Below, piece by piece: positions 24,501-35,725 of a stretch of 64,000 nucleotides of DNA. A program made the translations under genes and the position numbers. The notes under the pieces were generated by a model. That model did no database searches. It saw only the letters and a program-made list of their open reading frames with translations, and was not told the DNA's origin. The stretch lies in contig CM032117.1 of the NCBI GenBank assembly GCA_018894105.1, positions 49,820,503 to 49,884,502 of the forward strand. Reading direction: 5' to 3'. The stretch is from Jacaranda mimosifolia (taxonomy: Eukaryota > Streptophyta > Magnoliopsida > Lamiales > Bignoniaceae). Position 1 is the stretch's first letter. The number at the start of each line of letters is the position of its first letter.

Positions 24501-25230
24501 TGTGTCATCTCTTGCATTCTTCCCTTTCTGCATCTTCTCCCCAATATAGCATACAATTATTTGGACATGCATGTATTTGGGTATAGTCAAGACCAAATTT
24601 ATTAATAACTTTCTTAGCCTCGTAGAAAGAAGTTGGGATCTTCACATCCTCAAATACATCTTTCAACAACTCTAATATCATAGTCATTGCCTTCTCACTT
24701 ACTTTGCACAAACACTTTATGTGGTACAATTTCACCAAAAATTCTAGCTTCGAGTATTTCTTGCAACCATGATATAATTCTTCATTTCCATCTTTGAGTA
24801 ACTCGTAAAAGTCTCCACAATCTATATTGCACTCCTCATTTGAAGTTTTATATTCACCCACTAGTTGTTTTGGTGTGTTAGACTCAGTGACATGCTGTCG
24901 TGAAAACCTAAATGCTTCGTTGATCAACATTTCCATAGGATTATTTGGATGCACTGCCTTTTGCACATCTATATTTCTAGGAGGCTGTTGCGCAATTTTT
25001 TCACCGTGAAAAGTCCAAATTTCATAAGTCCTTGGAAAAGACTTGCAAATCAAGTGGTCACGTACTACATCTCTACTCTGCCATTTCATAAAGCCACACT
25101 TTGGACAAGGGCATTTAATGGCATTTTCAACACTAGCATTTGCAAATGCAAAGTCCAAAAACTTATCCAACCCATCCAAGTATTCAATTGTATTGCGTGG
25201 CTTGGTAATCCAAGACTTGTCAATCGGCAT
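21560..25230 (-). pseudogene. CACTA tnp2-type transposase, broken
   Basis: Read from ATG at 25230 (MPIDKSWITK). The N-terminal transposase-associated zinc-binding domain lies at about 25190-25010 (KCPCPKCGF and a following DHL..K block). The linker HACPNNCMLYW (about 24560) precedes the catalytic tnp2 domain (24414 to about 23500), with KPRLQRLFM, RNVRLGLVTNGFNPF, LSPWMCMKQSSFMLSMIIPG and YMGHRRFL-like FMGHRRFL. DUF4218 follows (to 22912, then across an intron to about 22700) and DUF4216 (about 22240-21660, with LKTQNSGVFL, YYGKLEDIIELNYHG and PRDVYDM). Lesions include a TGA at about 24505, a second stop shortly after, a TGA in the DUF4218 exon near 22709, and a TAG replacing a conserved Trp codon near 21934. 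The enzyme would cut and move the element, but this copy cannot encode it whole. Confidence 0.9.
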
Positions 25231-27671
25231 TATAAAGAATCTAAGTTTAAAAAGCACAAGGTTTTAAAAAAAATTACAAAGAAAAAGCATTATATAAACT
25301 AATAAAATGAAACTATTATTTATAAATAAACACAAATACAAGGGCAAACGTAATATTAATTAAAAATCGCACCTATTAGTTTATGTATATTTGTAAAGAA
25401 TCAATGCAATGATTATAACAAAAGAAGGCCATTGAATTTCAAGTTGTGGTTGATCTAGTGAGTAGTGAGTAGTGACTGCATCAACTATGCACTTTAGCAT
25501 CCAACTACTTTATCAAATGTTACAAGACAGACAAATATAATATTTGTAAGAGGTGTTATATCAGCTTCTATGGATTCAAATGATGAAGGGCTGGTGTAGA
25601 GAATAAAACCTTGGGAACTTCTAATTTTGCTATATTATAAACCTGTTTTGCAGTTCCAATTTCTTATATATATCTCACATAGGTTTTCTTGCTGCTGTAT
25701 AGTTCATCTATCATTAAGATACTGAACAAAGGTAAAGTTTTTATTAGGCAAGATAAATAGTTACCATTTATTTGATGCTTTAATGTCTGTTGCATTATGT
25801 AGCGTATACATGTCTGCCCCAAAGAAAATAGAATTATAACTCTGAAAAACCAATATGTAATGAATGCATTGCATTTCATTAGATCTTTCAGGATCTTGAA
25901 TCTTTAATTGACATCGGTTTTTGTCTTCTTTCTTGCAACTTATTTAATGAACCAACATATAGCAGTTACACAGTTATAGTCCAGCTTCATTATCATTTGT
26001 GTTATTACTTTAAGTCGATCTCATAATGGCATCTTGTCTATTCAATATGCAGCATGCAGAAGTCAATATATAAGTTTCTGGAAGTTACAAAAGATCAAAA
26101 TACAGGTGTCAAAGTTGAACAACACATGCAGGTTAGGCTTACTTCCTAGTACATAATCTTATCTTAGATGTCATAAGAGTTTATTTATGCACAATTCTAA
26201 CTTAGCAATGGAAATATTAGTTCACTACTTTGCTTCATAAAAATTCCTCCTATCTTTTACAAGAAATCATCAGAACCAATGGCATTTTACACTTCAACTC
26301 AGGATATTAACTATTAGGTAACTGCACATTCATGCAGGCAATTTTGTTTGCCCTAATATAAGTCCGACATGTAATACCATTAAATAATTGGAAAATGACA
26401 CTTTCTTATTTTTATTACGATAACAAAGTGGGAAGGAGATATTCATTAAACAATACTACGGTCCGAATAATTTACTAAAAGTTAAAAATGAAAACTAAAA
26501 AGCTCTAATAATATGAGCTTTTTGGACCTCAGATATTGAACAATTTTATCTATTGAATTTCAAGGCGGAGAGAGAATAGATAAATAAAATTCTAATGTTT
26601 GGATAACCTAAGCATCATTTATGTATCTCTGTTTGAGAAATTGTGGCTGTAAAACCTAAGTGGATTAATGAAATGATCATGAAATTGATATCCTAAGCAT
26701 CATTCTGAAACTGTGCAGTCAGTCACACAAAAGTAAGGAAACAAACACACAGATGACAACAAAAATGAAGTATATAATATAGAAACAAAGAATGTATATA
26801 ATATATAATCAGAATAAATCAAACAATAATAAGATAATGAATCAGACTAACTGCATGCTAGCTACCTCAGCATGTGAAACTGCTATACGCGGCAAGCCAT
26901 CTCAATGGTAAAGTACTACGCAAGCTATTAGTTAATAGTCCAAGTCCAAGGCAAACTCACTTTTAATCTAAAACACTGTTCCCACATTACCTCCCTACTA
27001 CTATTCTACACTTTCCACTAAATATAATCAAACTAATCCAAATAGGATCATGAGAAATAATTATGCAAACTAAATGTATTAAAAACTATATCATAGTAGT
27101 CATAAAGTTTACCATGAGAAAATCAATATGACCAAGATTAAACCAAACTAGGCTTAAGAGTTAAGACACCAACAATCTCTTCATGGGATGCCTAGCTAAA
27201 TTAATCATTAATGTGTTGTACTGCTGCTCCAACTGAAGCATACATAAGTATTGAGTATGATATATATGTTGTAGCTGGGGTAATCATGTTGATACAAAGT
27301 CTTCCAAGCATCCATTCCGAGCTAATTTTTGTACCTCATTTTCATATGTTTGCATCCCTCCATAGTGTGCTAATACTCGTTATGAAATATGCAAAAATTT
27401 TCTAATTCTAGCTACTTATTGTTAGTGTTCTCTAGCTCGACATATCCATTGTAACAGCCCCATTTATTCAATAGCCATGAGCAATTAAGCATTAAAAATC
27501 AGACTTAATTATAAATATTCATAATTTGAAATAAAGAATCTCATATGCAACTAAGCATTTGACTCAAAGCAATAAATAGCGGTTCAAGCCCTGTTATTAG
27601 CATAATCTGACAGAAGATACTTCTTGCCATAACCAGAGGAAATCGTAAGGAAACTGGGAGTATTAGTTTAC
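25231..27671. other. CACTA internal noncoding DNA upstream of tnp2
   Basis: About 2.4 kb of AT-rich sequence on the 5' side of the tnp2 gene. Only short chance ORFs are present. I recognise no gene; captured host DNA cannot be excluded. Confidence 0.5.
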
Positions 27672-27930
27672 CTTGTCAGCAAAGCCAGCAACTACTAATT
27701 CACCTCCGCAACAAATTTGACACTTGTAACCTATGTAAGCATAAAAGATTGGCAACCATATTCTGGTCAAATAAATTTATCAGAAGGAATGGAAACAGAA
27801 ATATGCAGAAAAACAAAAAAATACAACAGTTCTGTGCACCTTCTTTGAATGGCCACTGAGGGTAGATACTACCTGACCTGAAGGTCTATCAAAAACTATT
27901 GCATTTGAATAAACCCCAGCAAGATTTCGC
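27672..27930 (-). pseudogene. Captured fragment of a PRP19-like (MAC3, U-box/WD40) splicing factor gene
   Basis: On the - strand, an exon ending at 27840 reads SNAIVFDRPSGQVVSTLSGH then SKK, the start of the WD40 region of plant PRP19 (MAC3) proteins. It stops at a GT donor (AAGAAG|GTGCAC). The next exon, 27730-27672, starts after a proper acceptor (CTTACATAG). It reads VTSVKFVA, then after a one-base loss GELVVAGFADK, and ends at AAG|GTAAAC. The exon is 59 bp where 60 would keep frame. Two exons plus their intron inside a CACTA element indicate capture of genomic DNA, not of a processed cDNA. Neither flank continues the PRP19 gene. The identification rests on recalled motif similarity and is strong for PRP19 as a family. 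Confidence 0.82.
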
Positions 27931-28306
27931 TCCTTCAAAGTTATAAAGATGTCCCAAATTTGCTTTCACTCGCTACTAATGCCAGAAGAAAATTTTCAAA
28001 AACTTTCAGTAAATAATTGGTACCCATTGTCAGATTTTCCATGTTAATTTTTCAATTTCCACAACTTTTTACAACCACAAACAAAGTTCAATTTGAGAGA
28101 ACTAACAGAGAACCCACACAATAAACTACCCTCGGGTTGCTTTGTAGAACAGTACAAGATTTCTGAAGGCATACCCAAATCAAAGAACGAAAAATAAAAA
28201 TATAGCAGTTACCTGAAATAAAATGAATGTCGATGGGGAATCACAAGATTTCTGAAGGCGTACTTCAAACTTTCTATCTCGCTCAACAGAGGTTTGGGGT
28301 TTTAAT
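27931..28306. other. CACTA internal DNA next to the captured fragment
   Basis: It contains a short direct repeat ACAAGATTTCTGAAGGC(A/G)TAC at about 28157 and 28248. It may be more captured host DNA, but no protein match is recognised. Confidence 0.4.
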
Positions 28307-28354
28307 GTAGGGGTTTTAATAACCCCCACTAAATAACTCCCACTATAATGATTA
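28307..28354. repeat. Internal copy of the CACTA right-end subterminal sequence
   Basis: 46 of 48 bases match the sequence just inside the right terminus (about 30819-30866), including AACTCCCACTATAATGATTA. Here it is followed by CAGCTTTCC instead of the terminal TTTTTTGTAGTG. It marks a second, non-terminal copy of the element end. Confidence 0.85.
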
Positions 28355-28909
28355 CAGCTTTCCTTTTGTTACTTTTTAATTGCACCTAATTTTATTAATA
28401 AGCTGAATACCCTCAAAATTTCCAGTAATTTCAGGCACATTCACATCAGGTACTTACTTAAAGATAAACTTTTAGAAAAAAATAAAAAGAGAGATATAAT
28501 TGAAAAGGGGAATATAGATGTCAACTTCAACTCAAATTTTGAGAACATTCTTTCAAAATTCAAAAAAAAAAAAAAAAAAGAAAGAAAGAATGAAAAATGG
28601 AGCAAGACTCCAAATATATTGAATGTTTTTGTTGTTGAAATCTTTGTATATATATATATATACACACACACACACATATCTAAAACAAATTAATTAAATT
28701 TAATAATTCATAGCCATTAGGTCCCAACCACATTTTATTATCTTATGCATCAAGCTTATCAAAGTAAGTGCAGGTAGCCGTCATCTTCCTTTACATATGC
28801 TTAAAAGACTTAATTGGCAAGTCAAATGATTCAATATAAACTTAGACAAATAATTCATGCATAGAATATTGAAGCCTTCAAATGCTCCTATCCAGCCATG
28901 ACCTAAAAA

Positions 28910-28942
<33 letters not shown>

Positions 28943-30620
28943 TTGTTTTATATATAGTTTTCTTATTTTTTTTTCTTTCTTCCAATCAGATCAAACTTTT
29001 AGGAAATGGTTTTAACCCAATTGGGATTTAATTCTTGAATAAAGAAATTTGCCCCATAGAACTTGATTTAGTCAGGTTCTTGGGCTTTAAGACAACCATG
29101 CAACCAACTAAACTGAAAACTGTCAATCAGCGTTGGCCTAATCTATATATTTACTATCGTTTTTTATATCAATATAATTTACTAAATATTTAAATCCATA
29201 AAAAATTTAAGAGAGAGAAAGAGAGAAAATAAGTTAGGTGACTGAATAGTAATTGCATTACTAGTATCAATTTCCAAGTAATAATCCTTAAAGAAAATGC
29301 CATCAAAGAAACATTTGCATCAAATCTCAAATGTTAGCTCCTACCCGCATTAACCTTATATTCAATGACATAAAAACATTATATATTTTCTGTAAAGAGT
29401 TTAGCAACCAACTCAACATGACAGATGAACCCAAGCTAACACATATGAAACAGATGACCTACTGGCGATAAGAAACAAGAATTTGTACTAAAATGAAAAT
29501 TTCCTAGAAAATCACTACCATACTGCAACTATTTTGGGGCTACAGTTTCCATGTGAAAACCAAAATAAGGCCACTCTATGATACAGCCGTTCGTCCATTA
29601 ATTTCTTAACATAAATTAAAATTTTCATCTAACTAATATTTTAGTATTAACCAAATCAACATAATAAAACTACCAAAAACTAGTACTCCAACAAATGCTT
29701 TGACTGAACTTAGTAGAGTAAAGTCTCATTAGCCACACATCAAACAAATTATGTGCAACCAAATTCTACATTGTTTAGCATCACACTTTAAGCAAGCTCC
29801 ATTTATGACTACCTAATTGAATGGCAACACATTTTATCTTCTTCCCCATTTATTCCCATTGTTTTTCTCAATCCCAACACAAATTCTAGGATTGAACAGT
29901 ACATATATCCATCAACAAAGATAAAAACCCATTAACACAAATTGTTCCAAAAACCCAGTAACTCTTTTAATAATATACTGATTATATTAATGGCATATAT
30001 GTATGACCTTAAGAAAGTAATGAAAATTAAAAGAATGCTAAATTACCAATAAATACTCACATAAACAAGCTTCGAGCTTCCTCCACAACAGAGAATGTGG
30101 TTGAAATCAGTTTTCCTTGCACTGAGAGTTTCGGATAACTATTGTGGATATGTTTGGATATAGGAAAAAAAAAATGGAGAATGAATGAGACTAACAACTC
30201 AAATGTTTAAGATGAAGAAAGAAAAGTAATAATAGAAATAAAATAGATGAACAAATTTTGATTTCCCAAATTTTTAATCAAACCCTAATTCTAAGATATT
30301 ATAGATAGAGATAGAGCTGGAGGGAGAGGTTTCATACCTTGAAAAATGCAAATAGAGTGTGAGGGTTTCTTTTGCAGAGAATGGTTTTCTTTGGAGAGAA
30401 TGAGAGAATGAATACCCGCAATAAGGGAAAAAATTTGGGGGAAAAAAACGTGAATGTCTCTTTTTGTGGGGAGGGTGGGGTGGGGTGGGGCGGGGCGGGG
30501 AAGAATAGGCGGGAGTAAGAAGAAAAAATTGGAGGAGAGAATAAAAAAAAATTGGGGGCAAAAAATTGGGGGAACAAAACTAGAATGTCAGCAGATTTGA
30601 CCAAAAAAAAAATCAGAGTA
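28355..30620. other. CACTA right internal region, probable promoter/leader side
   Basis: AT-rich DNA with a TA/CA microsatellite (28650-28677) and a CT/TA microsatellite (28914-28943). The part at 30320-30600 is purine-rich on the + strand (pyrimidine-rich leader on the - strand). Plausible - strand splice donors occur at about 30341 (AAG|GTATGA) and about 30062 (ATG|TGAGTA context). A transcript start for the - strand genes in this area is inferred. No protein is recognised. Confidence 0.45.
30468..30500 (+). other. G-run tract (G-quadruplex-prone)
   Basis: Seven consecutive runs of three or four G separated by single T, C or A (GGGGAGGGTGGGGTGGGG and so on). It meets the usual G-quadruplex pattern and lies in the presumed leader/promoter region of the CACTA - strand genes. 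Confidence 0.85.
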
Positions 30621-30639
30621 AAATTTTAATAGATAATAA

Positions 30640-30866
30640 AATTAGCGGCGGTTAGAAACCCCCACAATTATAATGAATTATTTTATTAAAAATATTATAA
30701 ATTTTTTAAAATTTAAATATCATTAGTGAGAGTTTAAACTCCCACTAAATATTCCAAACCCCTATTATCTGCTATTAATTTGTGGGGGTTGTTAAACCCC
30801 CACAAAATAACATAATTAGTAGGGGTTTGAATAACCGCCACTAAATAACTCCCACTATAATGATTA
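30640..30866. repeat. Right subterminal palindromic repeats of the CACTA element
   Basis: Units such as AGCGGCGGTTAGAAACCCCCAC, TGTGGGGGTTGTTAAACCCCCACA and GTAGGGGTTTGAATAACCGCC, matching the left-end motif family. There are fewer units here than at the left end. Confidence 0.82.
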
Positions 30867-30881
30867 TTTTTTGTAGTGCTC

Positions 30882-31182
30882 GTCTCGAGAAAACTATCTC
30901 AAAAGCAGTTAGAACTACTCGTATATGGTCTATTCCATTCAACCTAGAAGAAAACGGGGTTTAAATACCCAAACAATAGCCAAACCGGCCATAGGCCTAT
31001 GCACGGCGCAGTAGGGTTGGTTTTTTAGCACCGGATTATTGAATGCCTAGTGCCATGGTGGTGGTTTTATAGTGCTGAAGCACCGTCTGTTGAATACTTG
31101 CCCAGTTTCAGCACCTACTGTTTCACACCGTTTCTTCCGTTTCCCACCATTTTTAGCTTAAATTTCAAGGCAAAATCAACAA
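30882..31182 (-). repeat. 3' LTR of the copia element, second part
   Basis: It continues the LTR after the CACTA insertion and aligns with 35436-35720. It ends AAAATCAACA, after which the polypurine tract begins. Confidence 0.9.
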
Positions 31183-31245
31183 TTCTCCACCTTGACTTGA
31201 AATTCACCATCTATTTTCTTTGTCCCTGCCCTCAAAAAGGGCCCT

Positions 31246-34200
31246 TCATCTTAGTATGCAAATGTTAATCAAATCCAAGCAATGCCCGAATTTGATTCTT
31301 GAAACAGTCTTAGTTAACATGTCTGCTGGATTATCCTTAGCCCCAACTTTGTTAAACAAAATAACACCTTGAGACACTATATTCCGGACAAAGTGATACC
31401 TCACATCAATGTGCTTTGTTCTCTCATGAAATACTTGATTATTTGACAAATGTATAACACTCTAACTATCACAAAACACGGTAGTAATAACAGAATCCAT
31501 ATGCATATCCTCAATCAGCCCATTTAGCTAAATGCCTTCCTTCACTCCTTAGCCAAAACCATGTACTCAAGTTCTGTTGTAAACAATGCAACTGATGACT
31601 GCAAAGTTGCTTTCCAGCTAACCGTACAACTCGAAACACAAAACACATACCCAATCATGAACCTTCTGCTATCTAAATCTCCAGCATAATCCTCATCCAC
31701 ATAGTCAATAATTCTAGCAGTAGAATTTAATTAACTATACCTCAAACATCTATCTGCAGAGCCTTCCAGATACTTCATGATCTATTTCATAGCCTGTCAA
31801 TGCGTCTTTCTTGGCTTGTGCATGTATTTGCTCACAACACTAACTATATGTAAAATATTTGGCCTAGTCCACACCATGGTGTACATCAACCTACCCACTG
31901 CACTAGCATACGATACATTAAACATGTGCTCCACCTCTTCCTTAGTACTCGGTGATAGATTTGATGAGAGCCTGAAATGAATTGCAAGTGGCATACTAAC
32001 TGGCTTGGACTTATCCATCCCAAAATGCTCCAATACTTTCTCAATGTAATGTTGTTAAGATAAGTACAACAATCCTACGTGTCTGTCATGGATGATCTCC
32101 ATGCCCAATATCTTCTTTGTACTGCTCAAATCCTTTATCTAAAGCTCATCACTTAACTGAGCCTTTTAAATTGATCTTAGATATGTTTTTAGAGGCAATC
32201 AACATATCATCAACGTACAGCAACAAATTTCCAAGAAGACTATCTTCACATTTTTTTATAATATACACAGCAATTGTAAATGCTTCTAGTATATCCTATC
32301 TTGGTAATAAAAGTACCAAATCTTTTATACTACTACCTGGGAGACTACTTCAAGCCATATAAAGACCTCTTCAAGAGACATGCTTGATTTTCTTTCCTAA
32401 AAACAACAAATCCCTCTAGTTGGCTTATGTAGATTTGTTCCTCCAACTCACCATGCAGAAACGTTGTTTTCATATCCATCTGCTCAAGCTTCATATCAAA
32501 CAGAGCAACCATGGCAAGTAAAATAGAATGGGAGTATATTTTACAACTAGGGAGAACACCCCATGAAAGTCAACTCCCTATCTCTGAGTAAAACCCTTGG
32601 CAACCAATTGCGCCTTATATCTAGCATCATCAACCCCAAGAATCTCTTTATTTTTCTTGTAGATCCATTTGCAACTTACAACCTTCTGCATTTTAGGTAC
32701 ATCAACCAGCTCCCATATGCTATTCTTGTGTAAAGACTCCATCTCTTCACTCATAGCTGCTGCCCATTTAGCAGAATTTGGATGGAAAATTGCCTCTTTG
32801 TATGAGACTAGATCATCTCCTACAAACTCCTCGGCTGAACTCAATGCATAAGCTACCAGATCTGAAAATACAAACTGCTGTGGTGGTTTAATCTACCTTC
32901 TCTCTCTATCGCAAGCCAAATGATAGTTCTGTAGTGAATTATTTTCCTGCTGCTAATTAGGTGATAATGAATTTTTATTAGTTTCATCTATCACTTTCTG
33001 TTTTCCCTTTGAAACTTGTGGAGTATCAATTTCAATCTTCATAGTTTCCTTAATGCCCTGTTGACTACTTTCGGGTTGCTCCACCATCTTCATCATAGCA
33101 AACTCATCAAAAGTTACATCCCTACTAGTAATCATCTTGGAGCCCTTGTTATCATTACATCACAAACGATAACCCTTAACTCTATCTGCATAGCCTAGGA
33201 ATATGCACTTCCTAGCCCTTGGCTCAAGCTTCCCATCCCAGACATGAGCACATACTAGACATGTACACCCAAATACTCTCAAATTTGAGTAATTAGCAGG
33301 AGACTCGGACCAAACTTTCATTGGTGTCTTGTATTCCAAAGCAGTCGATGGTGACCTATTCTCCAAATAAGAAGCAATGTTAATCGCTTCTGCCCAAAAA
33401 TTCTTGGATAATCTGATGTTAAAGAGCATACATCTAGCTCTTTCAAAGATAGTCTTGTTCATCCGTTCTGCAACTCCATCCTGTTGTGGTGTATGTACAA
33501 CTATGCGATGCCTCACAATTCCTTCCTTATCGCAGAATTCCTAAAATTCCTTGTTGCAGAACTCCAATCCATTGTCAATCCTCAAGCGTTTTATCTCATT
33601 TTCTATCTATTTTTCGATCAAAGTTTTCCATTACTTGAAGTTGACAAATACCTCATCTTTATGCTTCAGCATATACACACATACTCTTCGTGATAAGCCA
33701 TCAATGAATGTCAATATGTACCTAGCACCTCCCTTTGAAGGAACCTGAGAAGGCCCCCAAAGATCTAAGTGAATGTAATCCAAAGTGCCCTTGATCCTGT
33801 GAAGTGAAGTGCCGAATTTCACCATGTGTTGCTTTCCAAGCACACACTGCTCGTAGAAATCCAGCTCTCCAGTCTTCTACCCATAAAGCAAGCCTCATTT
33901 GCTCAGTTCTGACATCCTCCTCTCACTCATATACCCAAGCCGCATATGCCACAATCTTGTAGTGTCATTAACTGATGAGGAAACCGTTGTAGTACCAGAA
34001 ACTATGCTGCCCTACAATACGTAAAGGTCATTCCTCTTATCTCCCTTTATGATAAGCAATGTACCTATAGAAACATGTAAAACTCCATCTCGAGCTCTAT
34101 GCTCATAGCCATTCTTGTCCAAAGTACCCAGCAAAATTAGATTTTTCTTCAGATCTGGAACATGACGCACATCTGTTAAGATCCTTACTAGGCCATCATG

Positions 34201-34350
34201 CATTCTGATACAAACTGAGTCAATTCCTACAATCCTGCATGAAGCATCGTTTCCTATAAGCACTTTACCACCATCGTATTTCTGATAAGTGGTAAACTTA
34301 TCTTCTCGTGGGCACATGGTAGGAACAGCCACTATCCAAAATTCACTCAA
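31246..34350 (-). pseudogene. Copia pol: protease, integrase, RT, RNase H, broken
   Basis: Protease (about 34345): the active-site DSG is visible as LDSGCSYHVP only in the frame next to the longer ORF, so a frameshift cuts it. GAG-pre-integrase follows (34300-34020, DVRHVPDLKKNLI). Integrase has HLDLWGP (about 33770), RIDNGLEF (about 33575) and TPQQDGVAERMNK (about 33490-33450), so the D, D and E residues all remain, but a stop separates the second and third. The C-terminal FGC/PRARKCIFLGY block is at about 33260-33200. RT begins in 32844-32578 (LVDVPKMQKVVSCKWIYKKN), and the catalytic LYVDDM is at about 32218-32200. The last RT block is near 32033-31797. The RNase H C-terminus is at 31449-31246 (KHIDVRYHFVRNIV, NPADMLTK). 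Many stops and shifts are present. Confidence 0.9.
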
Positions 34351-35199
34351 ATCTTAGTAAACTTTCGATAACGTTGAGAACAAGTCCATCATCAGACTCA
34401 TCCTCAACAATTCCTGCGACATCATCCCATTTCTGATCAGAAGTTTCACCTACATCTTTCGTCTTTCCTCGGTTCGGATAATTTCGTTTCCAGTGGCCCT
34501 TGCCACCGCACCTAAAATACTTGTCGCTGGTTCTAGGCTTGGTTCGGGACTTCGATCGGCCTCTACTCCTTCCCTTTTCTCTTGGTCTCCCCTTTGCCAT
34601 AAATCTTTCCCCACTTTCACCATCATTGTTGCCCATGACATGTTTTCTCAATTCTTTGAAATTCAATGTGGCCTTCACATCTTCCATTGAAATCATATCT
34701 CTCCCGTACAGCAAAATAGTAACCAAGTGTTCAAAAGATTTTGGCAGAGAACACAAGAGAATTAATGCTTAATCTTCATCTTCAATTTTAACATCTATAC
34801 TAGAGAGATCCAGAATCACCTTATTGAAATAATCAATATGCTGAGTAATAGATGTACCTTCATTCATCCTCAATGTGTATAACTGTTGTTTCAAGTACAG
34901 CCGATTTGTCAGGGGCTTTATCATATAGAGACTCTCAAGTTCTTCGACAAATCCGTTGGCTTACTTTTTGTGGCTACCTCTCTCAGTACGTTATCTGCTA
35001 ATGATAACACCAGAGTATCATAAGCCTTCACCATAAATTCATCATTCTCCTCATCTGTCAGCGTCTTTGGCAAGAAATCTTTGCACTTTAACACTCTCTG
35101 CAAATCTTGTTGACACATGAGGACGTGAACCTTCATCTTCCACAACCTAAAATCATTCTTCCTATCGAACTTCTCTACCTTGTACTTCATGGCCGACAT
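34343..35199 (-). pseudogene. Copia gag, broken
   Basis: It starts MSAMKYKVEKFDRKNDFRLW at 35199, the typical N-terminus of copia Gag of the Tork/TNT1 type. A stop follows near 34921, and the frame resumes at 34756 with SLPKSFEHLVTILLYGRD. The nucleocapsid part is basic (KSRTKPRTSDK), but its zinc knuckle reads YFRCGGKGHWKRNYP: the first and last Cys are replaced (F/Y), so metal binding is probably lost. Confidence 0.88.
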
Positions 35200-35228
35200 C
35201 TAATCAATATTGGCTCTTGATCCCAATT

Positions 35229-35720
35229 TGTTGTAACCCAAGAGGATCTATTATGAAAACTATGAAATAATAGTAAAGTAATTGAATGAAAACTGACAAT
35301 AGGATTTAACATGGTTCGGCGATATGTCTAATCCATCGGACAAAGAAAAGGATCTTATTGATTTCAAATCAAAGTAACAAGTACAACTTAAGTCCCATAA
35401 ATCTCACAAGAGCACCTAATACCCTCATTCTAAACTCCACCTCGAGAAAAATATCTCAAACGCAGTTAGAATCACTCGCGTATGGTCTATTCCATTCAAT
35501 TTGGAAGAAAATGGGGTTTAAATACGTACCCAAACAAAAGCTAAATAGGCCATGGGCCTGTGAGCGGCGCCGCGGCACTGGCTTTCTAGCACTGCAGTGC
35601 TAGTTTTCTGGCGCTGCGGCACCGGCTGCTGAATACCTACCCAGTTTCCATGCCTGCTATTTCGCTCCATTTCTTCCGTTTCTCGCCATTTGTAGCTCAA
35701 ATTTCAAGGCAAAATCAACA
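35229..35720 (-). repeat. 5' LTR of the copia element (492 bp)
   Basis: Starts TGTTGTAACCC and ends AAAATCAACA. It is intact and serves as the reference for the split left LTR. It is followed by the target duplication ATATA at 35721-35725. Confidence 0.92.
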
Positions 35721-35725
35721 ATATA

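Larger units (their letters stand above)
16898..30878 (-). mobile_element. CACTA (En/Spm) DNA transposon, 13,981 bp, carrying a host gene fragment
   Basis: The left terminus is CACTACAAAAAAAATTA. The right terminus reads TTTTTTGTAGTG, the complement of CACTACAAAAAA. A 3-bp duplication, CTC, flanks it (16895-16897 and 30879-30881), as expected for CACTA elements. The uninterrupted copia LTR at about 35430 serves as the empty-site reference. Inside, on the - strand, are a tnp2-type transposase gene (21560-25230, broken) and a second Transposase_24-like gene (17687-19805). Palindromic G/C-run subterminal repeats lie near both ends. A PRP19-like gene fragment sits at 27672-27930. Confidence 0.95.
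16691..35720 (-). mobile_element. Ty1/copia retrotransposon (Tork-like), split by a nested CACTA transposon
   Basis: The left LTR starts at 16691 (TGTTGTAAC), is interrupted at 16897, and resumes at 30882 to end at 31182 (AAATCAACA). The right LTR is 35229-35720. Both flanks carry the 5-bp duplication ATATA (16686-16690 and 35721-35725). Without the CACTA the copia is about 5 kb. The order on the - strand is gag, protease, integrase, RT, RNase H, which is the copia order. The polypurine tract abuts the 3' LTR at 31183-31196 (- strand AAGGTGGAGAAT). A degenerate match to the initiator tRNA-Met primer site (TTGGGATCAAGAGCC) sits just left of 35229. The LTRs differ by roughly 10% over the first 130 bp by eye, so it is older than or similar in age to the gypsy copy. 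Confidence 0.93.

Noticed and set aside
30274..30604. Two - strand frames rich in Phe/Pro/Ser
   Set aside because: Low-complexity pyrimidine tract of the CACTA leader region; no domain, and overlapping frames are both open.
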